A stretch of DNA of 64,000 nucleotides, from NCBI GenBank assembly GCA_019752335.1, contig JAIEMJ010000012.1:1-64000 (forward strand). The letters run 5' to 3'. Made by a program: the position numbers and the translations under genes. The stretch's first letter is position 1. Each line of letters starts with the position of its first letter. Source of the stretch: Bryobacteraceae bacterium. Its GTDB lineage: Bacteria > Acidobacteriota > Terriglobia > Bryobacterales > Bryobacteraceae. The notes beneath the pieces were generated by a model, which worked only from the letters and a program-made list of their open reading frames with translations, made no database searches and had not been told where the DNA came from. This document shows positions 36,699-46,560 of this stretch, piece by piece.

Positions 36699-38105
36699 TT
36701 ACTTCACCGGCAGCGGACCCATGGGCGGGCCGGCCTCCATCGCCCGCTTTGGGTCATAATTCGGATTGTCTTGCGGCAGTTGAGCGCGCACTGAGTAGAG
36801 CCAGCGCTCCAGCTTTTCGCGCATGTCGTTCGCGCGGATGGCTTGCCGCGCCGCCAACTCTCGCCGCTCGCCGGGGTCTTCATCGAGGTTATAGAGCTCC
36901 ACGTTGGAGTCCTCGAAGAAGAGGATCAGCTTCCATTCGCCTTGCCGCATCGCCGCGGCGGGCCGGCCGAGTTGCGGACTGTAGTGCGGGTAGTACCAGT
37001 AGAGTTCTTCGCGATCCAACTCGCCACCCCGGAGTAACGGCATCAAGGACCGGCCATCCATCACTGACATCTGGGCGCCAGCGGCTTCGGCAAGCGTGGG
37101 GGCGTAATCGATGCTCGAAATCGGCGTCAGGCACTTACTGCCCGGTTTCGTCACTCCGGGGTAACGAATCAATAAAGGCACCCGGATGCCACCTTCGTAG
37201 CAATGTCCTTTGCCGGAGCGTAACGGTAGATTCGAGGTAACCGGCCGATTCTTCCATTCGCGCGAAGTTACTCCGCCGTTGTCGGAGGTGAAGATGACGA
37301 TGGTGTCGTCCGTCAGCTTGGCTTCGTCGAGCGCGGCCATCACCCGGCCGACGCTTTCGTCGACACTCTGGATCATCGCCGCGTAGTCCGGGTAATTCTG
37401 TGGATTTGTGGGGTCGCTCTTGGCCGCGTACTTAGTTACTAGATCCGGCTTACCTTCAATCGGCGTGTGGACGGCGAAATGAGCTAAGTAGAGGAAAAAC
37501 GGCTGCTGGCCGCTGTCGCGGATAAAGTCCGTGGCCACCGTAGTCAGCCGGTCCGTGAGATAGTCGCCGGCGGCGCCCTCTAAGGGGATCTTGGATTTCC
37601 ACTGGGGATAGAAGAAGCTTGAGGTAGAGCCCGCCGTGTCGCCGCCTTGCACGACGTCGAAGCCCTGGTCGGTCGGTAAGTAGCCCTCGCCGCCCAGATG
37701 CCACTTGCCGATACAGGCCGTGCGATAGCCTTTGTCGCGCAAGGCTTCGGCGATAGTGCGTTCCTCCCGGGGCAACTGCAAGCGGACGGGTGGAGGAATC
37801 ACTTTGGAATAAGGCAAGCGATGGGCGCCCTGTAAGTGCGAAGTCAGCCGCAGCCGGGCAGGGTATTTGCCGGTCATAATCGCCGCCCGCGTCGGCGAGC
37901 AGACCGGATGGGCGGCGTAGCCATTGACGAAATTCATCGACGACTTCGCCAATCGATCTAAGTTCGGAGTTTCGTAGTAAGTGCTGCCGTTGAAGCCAGT
38001 ATCGGTCCAGCCGAGATCGTCGATCAGGATAAAGACAATATTCGGTAACCTGCGCGGCTGCGCGGCCAGTAAGGCTGAGGTGGCGAGAAAAGTACGTCGC
38101 GTCAT
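36699..38105 (-). CDS. Secreted sulfatase (arylsulfatase family)
   Basis: 468 residues with a Tat-like leader MTRRTFLATSALLAAQ. After it comes PNIVFILIDDLGWTD, with the Asp pair that binds calcium. The formylglycine motif is CSPTR at 69-73, the Cys form that needs a formylglycine-generating enzyme for activation, and later HTPIEGKP and FTSDNGG supply further site residues. It removes sulfate esters from glycans or aryl compounds. No FGE gene is in the window. It begins three bases after the SMP-30 gene. Confidence 0.95.
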   Translation of the reverse strand: MTRRTFLATSALLAAQPRRLPNIVFILIDDLGWTDTGFNGSTYYETPNLDRLAKSSMNFVNGYAAHPVCSPTRAAIMTGKYPARLRLTSHLQGAHRLPYSKVIPPPVRLQLPREERTIAEALRDKGYRTACIGKWHLGGEGYLPTDQGFDVVQGGDTAGSTSSFFYPQWKSKIPLEGAAGDYLTDRLTTVATDFIRDSGQQPFFLYLAHFAVHTPIEGKPDLVTKYAAKSDPTNPQNYPDYAAMIQSVDESVGRVMAALDEAKLTDDTIVIFTSDNGGVTSREWKNRPVTSNLPLRSGKGHCYEGGIRVPLLIRYPGVTKPGSKCLTPISSIDYAPTLAEAAGAQMSVMDGRSLMPLLRGGELDREELYWYYPHYSPQLGRPAAAMRQGEWKLILFFEDSNVELYNLDEDPGERRELAARQAIRANDMREKLERWLYSVRAQLPQDNPNYDPKRAMEAGPPMGPLPVK

Positions 38106-38108
38106 AAG

Positions 38109-39803
38109 TTACAGCTTGGGTTTCGGTGGCTTCGTCACCGTCCAGGCGTTCACTCCTTTTCGTTTGGCCGGGCGCCGGTAGACTTTGTCCCCAGCGGTAA
38201 TGTATAAGGTGTCTAAATTCGCGCCGCCGAAAGCGACGCTTGCCAGCGGGCCCGGCTGCGGCTTGTTCAAGATCGCATTCACGCGGCCGGCGGGGTCGAC
38301 GATTTGTAGGCCGAGGTTGGTGGTGACGTAGAGGAAGCCATCGGTATCGACGGCGAGCCCGTCGGCGCTGGAGCGCGGCGTGGGATCGAATAACTCGAGG
38401 CGGTGAAAGGGCTCGCCGTTCGCGAGTGAACCGTCGGCGGCGCGCTGGAAGCTCCATACCCAACGGTCCGCCGAGTCCGAGACGAAGAGCATGCTTTGGT
38501 CCGGCGAGAGCGCGATACCATTCGGCGAGACGATCCCTTCGTGGACCATGCGTTTGTTGCGCAACGCATCCACATACCAGACGCGATGGGCGGCGGTCTC
38601 CGTGAAATAGATCTCACCCTTCGCGGTGACGGCAAGGTCGTTGGCATCGGCCTCCGCCAGGACGGTCTCCGTGCCGTCCATCGCGAAGGCGACGATTTGC
38701 TTCGGCGTGCGGCGGCAGGCGTAGAGGTTGCCGTCGGGCGCGAAGCGCAGACCCGACACTTGGCCGGGCTTGTCCTTGAAGACCGTCTTTTTTCCCGCAG
38801 TGTCGATCTTCCAAAGCTTGTCGGCGCGGACGTCGGTGAAGTAGAAATTGCCGTCGCGGTCAAAGGTGGGTCCCTCGGCGAAAGTGTGACCCTCGCTCAC
38901 CACCTGCCAGGTTTGCGTAGGATCCACAAAGGCCTCAATCGGTCTGGTACCTGTGCGAATCGGATCCTTGCGCCACAGCCAGCGCAGTGCGTCGGGCAGA
39001 ATGGCCGAGCCATGAATGCCGTTGTGCGCTTCGTTGCCCACTACCCAGGTATGGTCGTAGCCGGCGTAAGCAAACGCGGACTGCATGTCTTCGTTGGCGC
39101 GGAACCAACTGCCGGCGTAGATGCTCTGGTCGTTGCGGCCGTCCTGCAGGAAGATACGCAGCGGCTTAGGCTCGGTCTTGCGGATCAGCGAACTCAGCGT
39201 CTGCGCGCCGCGCAGATTGGTGAAGCTGCCGATGAAGCTGAGCACGCGACGGAACTGGTCGGGCCGATGCCAAGCGGCGATGAAGGCGGCGCTAGCGCCA
39301 GAGGACGAGCCGGCAATGGCCCGGTCATTCGGGTCCTTGGAGAGGTTGTACTTCGCGTCCACCTCGGGCAGCAGGTCCTCCACCAGGAAGCGCGCGTAAC
39401 GGTCACTCATGGCGTCGTACTCAAAGCTGCGGTGGAAGCGATCCTGGCCTTCCGGCGTTAGCGCCGGCATCACTCCGGGATTCACAAAGATGCCGATCGT
39501 GACGGGCATCTGGCCCTGATGGATGAGATTATCGAGGACGATGGGCGCGCGGAAGCGGCCGGTTTCGTTGATCCAGCCGCCGCCATCCTGCACCACCATC
39601 ACGGAAGCCGGCGACGCCGCCTTGTACTGCGCCGGCACGTACACCCAGTAGTCGCGCGTCGTTCCCGGGTAGACTTTGCCGGTGAGCGTGTACTTCGTCA
39701 CCTGGCCCACCGGGACGCCAGGATGGCGCTCATGGTCAGGGCCCAGGGGATACTCTTGCGCCAACAAACAGGCGACGGCGGCGAATGGCAGGAGAAAGCG
39801 CAT
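38109..39803 (-). CDS. Secreted esterase fused to an SMP-30/gluconolactonase propeller
   Basis: 564 residues from ATG 39803 (ATG 39812 adds three), with a signal peptide MRFLLPFAAVACLLA. The N-terminal half (to about 290) is an enterochelin-esterase-type alpha/beta hydrolase with YWVYVPAQY, MVVQDGGGW and nucleophile GSSSGASAAF. The C-terminal half is a gluconolactonase-like six-bladed propeller: FAEGPTFDRDGNFYFTD, SGLRFAPDGNLYAC, SPNGIALSPDQSMLFVSDS, SADGLAVDTDGFLYVTT. It may release an ester and open a lactone in one polypeptide. First gene of the nine-gene run. Confidence 0.92.
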   Translation of the reverse strand: MRFLLPFAAVACLLAQEYPLGPDHERHPGVPVGQVTKYTLTGKVYPGTTRDYWVYVPAQYKAASPASVMVVQDGGGWINETGRFRAPIVLDNLIHQGQMPVTIGIFVNPGVMPALTPEGQDRFHRSFEYDAMSDRYARFLVEDLLPEVDAKYNLSKDPNDRAIAGSSSGASAAFIAAWHRPDQFRRVLSFIGSFTNLRGAQTLSSLIRKTEPKPLRIFLQDGRNDQSIYAGSWFRANEDMQSAFAYAGYDHTWVVGNEAHNGIHGSAILPDALRWLWRKDPIRTGTRPIEAFVDPTQTWQVVSEGHTFAEGPTFDRDGNFYFTDVRADKLWKIDTAGKKTVFKDKPGQVSGLRFAPDGNLYACRRTPKQIVAFAMDGTETVLAEADANDLAVTAKGEIYFTETAAHRVWYVDALRNKRMVHEGIVSPNGIALSPDQSMLFVSDSADRWVWSFQRAADGSLANGEPFHRLELFDPTPRSSADGLAVDTDGFLYVTTNLGLQIVDPAGRVNAILNKPQPGPLASVAFGGANLDTLYITAGDKVYRRPAKRKGVNAWTVTKPPKPKL

Positions 39804-39933
39804 CCCTGACATCGTATCGCTTTGCCCGATAGCTGCGATAGGGCGGGCGGTTTGACAAAAATGGCTGCGTAGCCAAGACTGAAGAAGAAGCGCCACAGGC
39901 GATTTTGAATATTTACAGGAGTAATCCAACAAC

Positions 39934-40464
39934 ATGCTGGGTGTCGGTCAACCGTTTCCGAAGTTTCATCTGAAGGCCACCGTGAGCCTCGACAAAGATA
40001 AGGCGTTTGAGAATATTTCGAACGAGAGCTATCCGGGGAAGTGGAAGGTAATCTTCTTCTGGCCCAAGGACTTCACCTTTGTCTGTCCGACGGAGATCGC
40101 CGCGTTCGGCAAGGCGAACCGCGACTTCAACGACCGTGACGCCCAGGTGCTGGGCGGCAGCACGGACTCGGAATTTGTCCACTTGGCGTGGCGCACGCAT
40201 CACGACGATTTGCGCAATCTGCCGTTCCCGATGCTCTCCGACATCAAGCACGAGCTCTCGAAGGAACTCGGCATCATTGACCCGAACGCCGGCGTCTGCC
40301 AGCGGGCCACCTTCATCGTGGACCCGCAGGGCCTGATCCGCTGGGTGAGCGTCAACGACCTCTCCGTTGGCCGCAACGTCGACGAAGTGATCCGCGTGCT
40401 GGACGCCTTGCAGACCGATGAGCTCTGCCCCTGCAACTGGAAGAAGGGCGACGCGACGCTCTAA
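39934..40464 (+). CDS. ahpC: AhpC-type peroxiredoxin
   Basis: 176 residues. The peroxidatic Cys is C51 in FTFVCPTE. The C-terminal DELCPCNW has C165 and C167, one of which is the resolving Cys, as in mycobacterial AhpC that is reduced by AhpD. CAGGAG lies 12 bases upstream of the start. It reduces peroxides and organic hydroperoxides. ahpD follows after a hairpin. A TTGACA hexamer is present at 39852 but no good -10 follows. Confidence 0.96.
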   Translation: MLGVGQPFPKFHLKATVSLDKDKAFENISNESYPGKWKVIFFWPKDFTFVCPTEIAAFGKANRDFNDRDAQVLGGSTDSEFVHLAWRTHHDDLRNLPFPMLSDIKHELSKELGIIDPNAGVCQRATFIVDPQGLIRWVSVNDLSVGRNVDEVIRVLDALQTDELCPCNWKKGDATL

Positions 40465-40484
40465 TTGAAGCCGCGTGACAAAAG

Positions 40485-40515
40485 TCCCCGCCCACGCCAG
40501 GCGGGGATTTTCTTT
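40485..40515 (+). terminator. Hairpin with T-rich tail between ahpC and ahpD
   Basis: TCCCCGCC pairs with GGCGGGGA (eight pairs, seven-base loop CACGCCA), followed by TTTTCTTT. It ends 13 bases before the ahpD start and only a few bases before its TAGGAG ribosome binding site. It should terminate or attenuate read-through, giving more ahpC than ahpD, and may also affect ahpD translation. Confidence 0.75.
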
Positions 40516-40527
40516 AGGAGAAACCCC

Positions 40528-41052
40528 ATGACCTACGAAGCCTTTCTGGACTCGATTCCCGAATACGCCAAAGACCTCAAGCTGAATCTGACCAGCTTAC
40601 TCAAGCAGGCCGAACTCACCGAACAGCAGACCTGGGGCACCGTGATCGCCTCCGTGATGGGGGCGCGGCAAACCAAGATGACCACGATTTTGTTGGCGGA
40701 AGCCGCCAAGTTTGCCAGCCCGGAAACGCAGAACGCCGCGAAGACCGCGGCGGCCATCATGGGGATGAACAATGTCTACTACCGCTTCACCCACATGTTT
40801 CCGGACGATACGTATTCGTCGATCCCCGCGCGGCTGCGCATGAACGGGATCCGCACACACGGCGGCGACCCGCTCGATTTCGAGCTCTACTGCACCGTCG
40901 TCTCGGCAATCAACAACTGCACGATGTGCGTCACTTCGCATGAGCGCGTGCTGCGGGAGAAGGGCTGCTCGAAGGAGAGCATCGCCGCCGCGGTTCGTTT
41001 GGGCGCCGTACTGCACGCCCTGGCGTTGGTCTTCGATACGGAGTGGGCTTGA
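40528..41052 (+). CDS. ahpD: AhpD-type alkylhydroperoxidase
   Basis: 174 residues from ATG 40528, with AGGAG eight bases upstream. The redox centre is C131-T-M-C134 with H138 (CTMCVTSHE), nearly the numbering of Mycobacterium tuberculosis AhpD. AhpD reduces AhpC and has weak peroxidase activity, drawing electrons through a lipoyl protein. It is convergent with the DinB gene, leaving four bases between stops. Confidence 0.95.
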   Translation: MTYEAFLDSIPEYAKDLKLNLTSLLKQAELTEQQTWGTVIASVMGARQTKMTTILLAEAAKFASPETQNAAKTAAAIMGMNNVYYRFTHMFPDDTYSSIPARLRMNGIRTHGGDPLDFELYCTVVSAINNCTMCVTSHERVLREKGCSKESIAAAVRLGAVLHALALVFDTEWA

Positions 41053-41056
41053 AGCT

Positions 41057-41551
41057 TTACCGCAAGTAGAAGTAAACCAAGTCGGTCGAGGGCGGCTGCT
41101 TGTCCAACTGCCGTAGCATGGCCACAATCTGGCCGCGATGAATCGACGCGTGATTCACCACGTGCAGAATCGCCTGCCAGCGGCGCAAGGTCATCTCCAG
41201 GCCCTGTAGGTTCCGATAGCTGAACTGGTCATGATTCGCGGCTTCGGTGAGGCCTTCGATGTAGTCGCGGAAGTCCTTCAGCAGGGAAGGCCAGGCGGCG
41301 CTGAGTTCAGTGAGGTCCGGGCCGTCGCCTTCGTCGGCGAAGCTGGTTACCGGCTTGCCGCTTAGGCGCGCGAGCCAAACGCGGTCCGCGTAGTAGATAT
41401 GTTGCAGGGTATGCAACACGCTGTTGTGCGAGACGTTGAGGTCACGCTTCAGTTCTTCTTCGTTGAGCTGGTGTACCGAGTCCAGAATTTTCTCGGTAGC
41501 CCAGATCGTATAGTCGAAGTGATTGAGTAGGGTAGTTACGGGAACTGACAT
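41057..41551 (-). CDS. DinB family protein
   Basis: 164 residues. DinB/YfiT-like four-helix bundle with the metal-binding His positions visible: NHFDYTIWAT near the start, LHTLQHIYYADRVWLARL in the middle and HVVNHASIHRGQI near the end. Bacterial members include bacillithiol-dependent transferases and many of unknown role. It lies ten bases downstream of acetyl-CoA synthetase on the same strand. Confidence 0.88.
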   Translation of the reverse strand: MSVPVTTLLNHFDYTIWATEKILDSVHQLNEEELKRDLNVSHNSVLHTLQHIYYADRVWLARLSGKPVTSFADEGDGPDLTELSAAWPSLLKDFRDYIEGLTEAANHDQFSYRNLQGLEMTLRRWQAILHVVNHASIHRGQIVAMLRQLDKQPPSTDLVYFYLR

Positions 41552-41560
41552 GTTTCGCTA

Positions 41561-43498
41561 TTAAGCCTCGTCGTCGTTTTGGGCGGCCAGACGGGTGATC
41601 ACGCCGAGGTCTTCCAGGGTAGTTACGTCGCCGGAGACCGTGTTCGACGTCACCAGTTCGCGCAGCAGGCGGCGCATGATCTTGCCGGAGCGCGTCTTGG
41701 GCAAGGACTCCGTGAAGCGGATCTCCTCGGGCCGCGCGAAAGAGCCGATCTCCTTCGCCACCCACGCGCGCAACTCCTTGCCGAGCTCCTCATGATGCCA
41801 GTGCCCCGCCTTCAGCGACACGAAGCACACCACGGCCTGCCCCGTAATCTCGTGCGGCTTGCCCACCACGGCCGCCTCCGCGACGGCGGGATGATGCACC
41901 AGGGCGCTCTCCACTTCCATCGTGCTGAGGCGATGGCCGCTGACGTTCATCACGTCGTCGACCCGGCCCAGCACCCAGAAGTAGCCGTCGCCATCGCGGC
42001 GCGCGGCGTCACCAGTGAAATAGATACCCGGCATGCGGGACCAGTAGGCCTCCTGATACCGCTCCGGGTCACCCCACAGTGTGCGCAGCATGCCCGGCCA
42101 CGGCCGCTTAATGACGAGGAATCCCTCGCGATTGGCCTCTACGGGTTGGCCATGCACGTCCACCACTTCGGCCAGGATGCCCGGCATTGGTAACGTGCCG
42201 GACCCAGGCTTTAGCGGCACGGCGCCGGGCATCGGCGCGATGAGAATTCCTCCCGTCTCCGTCTGCCACCAGGTATCGACAATCGGGCAGCGGCCGCCGC
42301 CGATCACCTCGTGGTACCAATGCCAGGCCGCCGGATTGATCGGCTCGCCTACGGAGCCCAGCAGCCGCAGGCTCGAAAGATCGTGCGCCTTGGGGAAGGC
42401 GTCGCCGTGCTTGATCAGCGCGCGGATCGCTGTGGGCGACGTATAGAAGGTGTTCACCTTGTACTTGGCGATCAGGCTCCACCAGCGGTCGAAGCCGGGG
42501 AAGTCCGGGGCGCCTTCATAGATGACGCTGGTGGCGCCGGCGGAGAGTGGGCCGTAGACGATGTAGCTATGGCCGGTCACCCAGCCGATGTCGGCCGTAC
42601 ACCAATAGACGTCGTTCTCCTTGAGGTCGAACACCCACTTCATGGTCATCGTGGTGTGCAGCAGATAGCCGCCCGTGGTGTGTAGAATGCCCTTGGGCTT
42701 GCCCGTGGTGCCGGAGGTGTAAAGGACGAAGAGCGGATGCTCGGCGGGCAAGGGCACGGCGGGACAATCGTCCGTCGCCTGGGCCGCTTCGAGTTCATGC
42801 CACCAATGATCGCGGCTTTCGATCATGTTCACGTCGCCACCGGTGCGGCGGTAGACGATGCAATCGCGCACCACCGTAACGTCTTCCAACGCTTCGTTCA
42901 CGGTCGCCTTCAAGGGAATCCGCTTGCCCCGCCGCCAACCGCCGTCGGCGGTGATGACGAGTTGCGCGCCCAGGTCTTCGATACGCGCCTTCAGGGCCTC
43001 GGCGGAGAAGCCGCCAAACACCACCGAATGCGTGATGCCGAGGCGCGCGCAGGCCAGCATGGCCACCACGGCTTCGGGGATCATGGGCATGTAGATGATG
43101 GCCCGGTCACCCGGGTGATAACCGCGCGCCCGCAGGACGCTAGCGAAGCGCACCACCAGGCGATGGAGTTCGCGGTAGGTGATCAGCCGCTCGTCGCCCG
43201 GCTCGCCTTCGAAGGCTATGGCGAGCTTCTCGCCGCGGCCTTCGGCCAGATGCCGGTCCAGGCAGTTGTAGCAGGCGTTCAATTCGCCTTCGGGAAACCA
43301 CTTGGCGAAGGGCGGTTGCCAGTCGAGCACCGTTTTGAAAGGCGTAAACCAGCAGAGTTCCTGACGGGCGAGGTCGCCCCAGAATTGATCCGGGTGGTCC
43401 GCCGCGCGTGCCCACAACTCGCGATAAGCTTCCATGCCGGAGACGTGCGCTTGCGCCGCGAAGGCGGCCGGTGGCGCAAAAATAGGTTCCATACTCAT
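41561..43498 (-). CDS. acsA: Acetyl-CoA synthetase
   Basis: 645 residues, full length for AMP-forming ACS. Motifs: [15 protein letters not shown] (P-loop), [43 protein letters not shown], and the acetylatable Lys in [12 protein letters not shown]. It activates acetate to acetyl-CoA. It is divergent from the xylose isomerase gene with 25 bases between start codons, and is probably co-transcribed with the DinB gene. Confidence 0.97.
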   Translation of the reverse strand: MSMEPIFAPPAAFAAQAHVSGMEAYRELWARAADHPDQFWGDLARQELCWFTPFKTVLDWQPPFAKWFPEGELNACYNCLDRHLAEGRGEKLAIAFEGEPGDERLITYRELHRLVVRFASVLRARGYHPGDRAIIYMPMIPEAVVAMLACARLGITHSVVFGGFSAEALKARIEDLGAQLVITADGGWRRGKRIPLKATVNEALEDVTVVRDCIVYRRTGGDVNMIESRDHWWHELEAAQATDDCPAVPLPAEHPLFVLYTSGTTGKPKGILHTTGGYLLHTTMTMKWVFDLKENDVYWCTADIGWVTGHSYIVYGPLSAGATSVIYEGAPDFPGFDRWWSLIAKYKVNTFYTSPTAIRALIKHGDAFPKAHDLSSLRLLGSVGEPINPAAWHWYHEVIGGGRCPIVDTWWQTETGGILIAPMPGAVPLKPGSGTLPMPGILAEVVDVHGQPVEANREGFLVIKRPWPGMLRTLWGDPERYQEAYWSRMPGIYFTGDAARRDGDGYFWVLGRVDDVMNVSGHRLSTMEVESALVHHPAVAEAAVVGKPHEITGQAVVCFVSLKAGHWHHEELGKELRAWVAKEIGSFARPEEIRFTESLPKTRSGKIMRRLLRELVTSNTVSGDVTTLEDLGVITRLAAQNDDEA

Positions 43499-43523
43499 CT
43501 CAGGTTATTATGATCGAAAGCAC

Positions 43524-44768
43524 ATGAAGCCTGTAAAGCCCAAAGACCAACAAGCCCTCGTCGGCCGATTGATGGACGCCTGCGGTGGCGCCTATACGCC
43601 CAAACAGCGCCGCAAGTACTACGTCACCGGACCCCAGTGGGCGGCCTCCTACGAAGGGCACGCACTGTTTCACGCGCCCACGCGGAACCCCGTCCCGTTC
43701 GAAACGGTGATCGCCGAGTACGCGAAGATCGGCATCAATCACTGGTGTACCCACGACACGGACGTCCTCTCCTATGACGAAGTCGGCAAGGACGCGCAGT
43801 GGGAAACCATCGCCCGCATCAAGGGCTCGCTGAAGAAGCACGGCCTCAAGTGCTCCATGGTGACGACGGAGACCTTTCATCATGCCGTTTTCGCCAGTGG
43901 CCCGGCGTCGGAGTCGCCGGAGGTGCGCGAGTACGCCAAATTCCGCATGGCGAACACGGTGGCCATGGGCCACGAACTCGGCGCCGACTTTGCCGTCTAC
44001 TGGCCCGGCTCGCTCGGCTACTTCACTCAGGGCGCCGTCGAGGAGACGCAAACCCTGGCCTGGTATGCCGAAGGCATGAACTACGCCTGTGAAGCGGACA
44101 TCCGCATCGCCAAGGAAAAGGGCCGCCCCACCCTGAAGCACTGCATGGAGGCCAAGCCCTTTGAGCCGCAAGGCGAGATTCTGCTGCCCACTTCGGACGC
44201 CATGCTCACTTGGATCAACTCCGGGCTGCTGACGCATCCCGAGATGGTGGGCCTCAATCCTGAATACCTTCACGAACTGATGTGGGGCGGCGCGCCGCGC
44301 GCGGCTCTGGCCCGTGCCCTGATGGCCGGCAAGCTCTGGCACTTCGACATCAACGACGGCTACCGCTTGAAACACGACGTCGACATCGCCGTCGGCCTGG
44401 TGAATCCGCTCGACTGGCTCAACGTCCTGGTGCTGCTCCGCAGCCATGGCTACAACGGGCCGTTCAACCTTGACTACAAGCCGCCGCGCACCACGTCGAA
44501 CTGGGGCGTCTTCGCCGTCAGCTTCCCCACCGCGGTTGATCGCTTCATCACCCTCTGGGAGATGGCCGGCGAACTCATGGCCGACAAAGTGATGCAGCAA
44601 GCCTCCGCCGCCCTCCGCGCTGGTGGCGGACCCTGCGATACCCGCGATGCCGTGGCCATTTTTGAGACCAACAAAGAGCTCCTCAACCTACACGAGTTGA
44701 TCGCCCATCGCATCTTCCAGTTGTTGGTCGGCGCCCACCGCGGCCGCACTTACTCCGTGAAGAAGTAA
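43524..44768 (+). CDS. xylA: Xylose isomerase homologue
   Basis: 414 residues from ATG 43524. The order of motifs is that of xylose isomerase: THDTD (H77, D80), VYWPGSLGY, EAKPFEPQGEILLPT with metal ligands, GLNPEYLHELMWGG, HFDINDGYRLKHDVDI and NLDYKPPRTTSN. It should interconvert an aldose and a ketose using two divalent cations. Several residues differ from classical XylA (WPGSLGY for WGGREGY), so the natural sugar may not be xylose. No xylulokinase is adjacent. Confidence 0.82.
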   Translation: MKPVKPKDQQALVGRLMDACGGAYTPKQRRKYYVTGPQWAASYEGHALFHAPTRNPVPFETVIAEYAKIGINHWCTHDTDVLSYDEVGKDAQWETIARIKGSLKKHGLKCSMVTTETFHHAVFASGPASESPEVREYAKFRMANTVAMGHELGADFAVYWPGSLGYFTQGAVEETQTLAWYAEGMNYACEADIRIAKEKGRPTLKHCMEAKPFEPQGEILLPTSDAMLTWINSGLLTHPEMVGLNPEYLHELMWGGAPRAALARALMAGKLWHFDINDGYRLKHDVDIAVGLVNPLDWLNVLVLLRSHGYNGPFNLDYKPPRTTSNWGVFAVSFPTAVDRFITLWEMAGELMADKVMQQASAALRAGGGPCDTRDAVAIFETNKELLNLHELIAHRIFQLLVGAHRGRTYSVKK

Positions 44769-44827
44769 GTCTCTTGAGCCAATTGGGGGCCCCATTCGCG
44801 TGCTGATGCTGATATGATGCCCAGCGA

Positions 44828-46429
44828 ATGAGCCCCCGTAGCTTGCTGTTCCTCTCCTTGCTGCTCCTCTGCCTCACCCTCTCCGCCGCCGAGCGCGTCA
44901 AGCTCGCGGACGGCACGCTCGAAGGTGCCCGCGTCGCTGGCCTTCGCGAGTTTAAAGGCATCCCCTTCGCCGCGCCACCCACCGGCCCTCTCCGTTGGAC
45001 TCCTCCCCAACCTGTAAAAGCCTGGACCGGATCCCGCGCCGCCACCCAGTTCGGCCCCCGCTGCATGCAACAGCCCCTCTTCGGCGATATGGGCTTCCGT
45101 TCTAACGGCATGAGTGAGGATTGCCTCTACCTCAACGTTTGGACGCCCGCCAAATCGGCGAAGGAAAAGCTCCCCGTGCTCGTTTATTTCTTCGGCGGCG
45201 GCTTCATGGCCGGCGACGGCTCCGAGCCCCGTTACGACGGCGCCGCCCTGGCGTCCAAGGGCATTGTCTCGGTTACGGTGAACTACCGCCTGGGCATTTT
45301 CGGACTCTTCGCCCACCCCGCCCTCACCCAGGAATCGCCGCATCGCTCCTCGGGCAACTACGGCTACCTCGATCAGAACGCCGCGCTCCGCTGGGTGCAG
45401 AAGAACATCGCGGCCTTTGGCGGCGATCCGCGCCGCGTCACGATTGCCGGCGAGTCCGCCGGGTCAACGTCGGTGAGCGCGCAGATGGCGTCGCCGCTTT
45501 CGAAGGGCCTCATCGCCGGCGCGATTGGCGAAAGCGGCTCCATGCTGGGCACGCTGCCGCCGGTACCTTTGGCGCGCGCCGAGGCGCAAGGCGAGAAGTT
45601 CGCCGCTTCCATCGAAGCGACGAATCTGGCCGCGCTGCGGGCGATCCCGGCGGAGAAACTGCTCGATCTCGCCGGTAAGCCCGGCGTCGCCCGCTTCTCC
45701 GCCACCATCGACGGATATTTCCTACCCGAGTCGGCCTATGCGATTTACTCCACCGGCAAGCAAGCCCGCGTGCCGTTGCTCGCCGGCTGGAACTCCGAGG
45801 AGATGAACGCCCGCGCGGTGCTCGGCCGCGAGGCCGCTACGCCGGAGGCCCTCGTGAAGGCCATCGAGCGTCTGTATCCCGGGAATTCGGGCGAAATCCT
45901 GAAGGCTTACGCGGCTACCAACAACGAAGAAGCCCTCCAAGCCGCGACTGACCTCGCCGGCGACCGCTTCATCGGCTACAGCAGCTGGAAGTGGCTGCAA
46001 CTGGCCGGCGAAACCGGCGGCCAGCCCACCTATCGTTACTACTATTCGCGCGCCCGTCCGCGCATGAATCCCGAGATGGGCAACGCTACAGCGGGCCTGG
46101 CCGGCGGTGTCGTGAAGGGCTCCACCGCTCCGTCGCCTCCCATGGCCAAAGGCGCCGTTCACTCGGCCGAGATCGAATACGCGCTCGGCAATCTGGCCAC
46201 GAACAAGGTCTACGCCTGGACGCCGGAGGACCATCAAGTCTCGGCCCTGATGCAAGAGTACTTCGCCAACTTCGTGAAGACCGGCAATCCCAATGGCGGC
46301 AAACTGCCGAAGTGGCCCGCCGCCAACTCTGGCAAGACCGTCGAGTATCTACGGATCGACGTCGAGCCACGCGTCGAGGTGGAACGGTATCGCGACCGCT
46401 ATCTGGCGCTGGACAAGTTGGCGCTCTAG
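44828..46429 (+). CDS. Secreted type B carboxylesterase
   Basis: 533 residues with a signal peptide (LLFLSLLLLCLTLSAA). It shows EFKGIPFAAPPTGPLRW, SEDCLYLNVWTP, the oxyanion loop FFGGGFMAG, and the nucleophile in AGESAGS. The PnbA/cholinesterase-like family hydrolyses carboxylic esters. The C-terminal part keeps HSAEIEYALGN, which supplies the catalytic His. Substrate unknown. A REP-like element pair follows. Confidence 0.93.
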   Translation: MSPRSLLFLSLLLLCLTLSAAERVKLADGTLEGARVAGLREFKGIPFAAPPTGPLRWTPPQPVKAWTGSRAATQFGPRCMQQPLFGDMGFRSNGMSEDCLYLNVWTPAKSAKEKLPVLVYFFGGGFMAGDGSEPRYDGAALASKGIVSVTVNYRLGIFGLFAHPALTQESPHRSSGNYGYLDQNAALRWVQKNIAAFGGDPRRVTIAGESAGSTSVSAQMASPLSKGLIAGAIGESGSMLGTLPPVPLARAEAQGEKFAASIEATNLAALRAIPAEKLLDLAGKPGVARFSATIDGYFLPESAYAIYSTGKQARVPLLAGWNSEEMNARAVLGREAATPEALVKAIERLYPGNSGEILKAYAATNNEEALQAATDLAGDRFIGYSSWKWLQLAGETGGQPTYRYYYSRARPRMNPEMGNATAGLAGGVVKGSTAPSPPMAKGAVHSAEIEYALGNLATNKVYAWTPEDHQVSALMQEYFANFVKTGNPNGGKLPKWPAANSGKTVEYLRIDVEPRVEVERYRDRYLALDKLAL

Positions 46430-46560
46430 CGCAGCATCACTCGCCTATTCCAGACGCCTGAAAATCCAGCTAGTGCTCCGACCGCATAATCTGTTGCTCT
46501 TTCCCGCGCGGTCACAGCGGCAATCCCACTTCGGGCAGGCAATCGCGTCACAAGCCCAGA

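Noticed and set aside
39852-39880. TTGACA as the ahpC -35 box
   Set aside because: With a 17-base spacer the -10 position reads AAGACT, matching only three of six positions.
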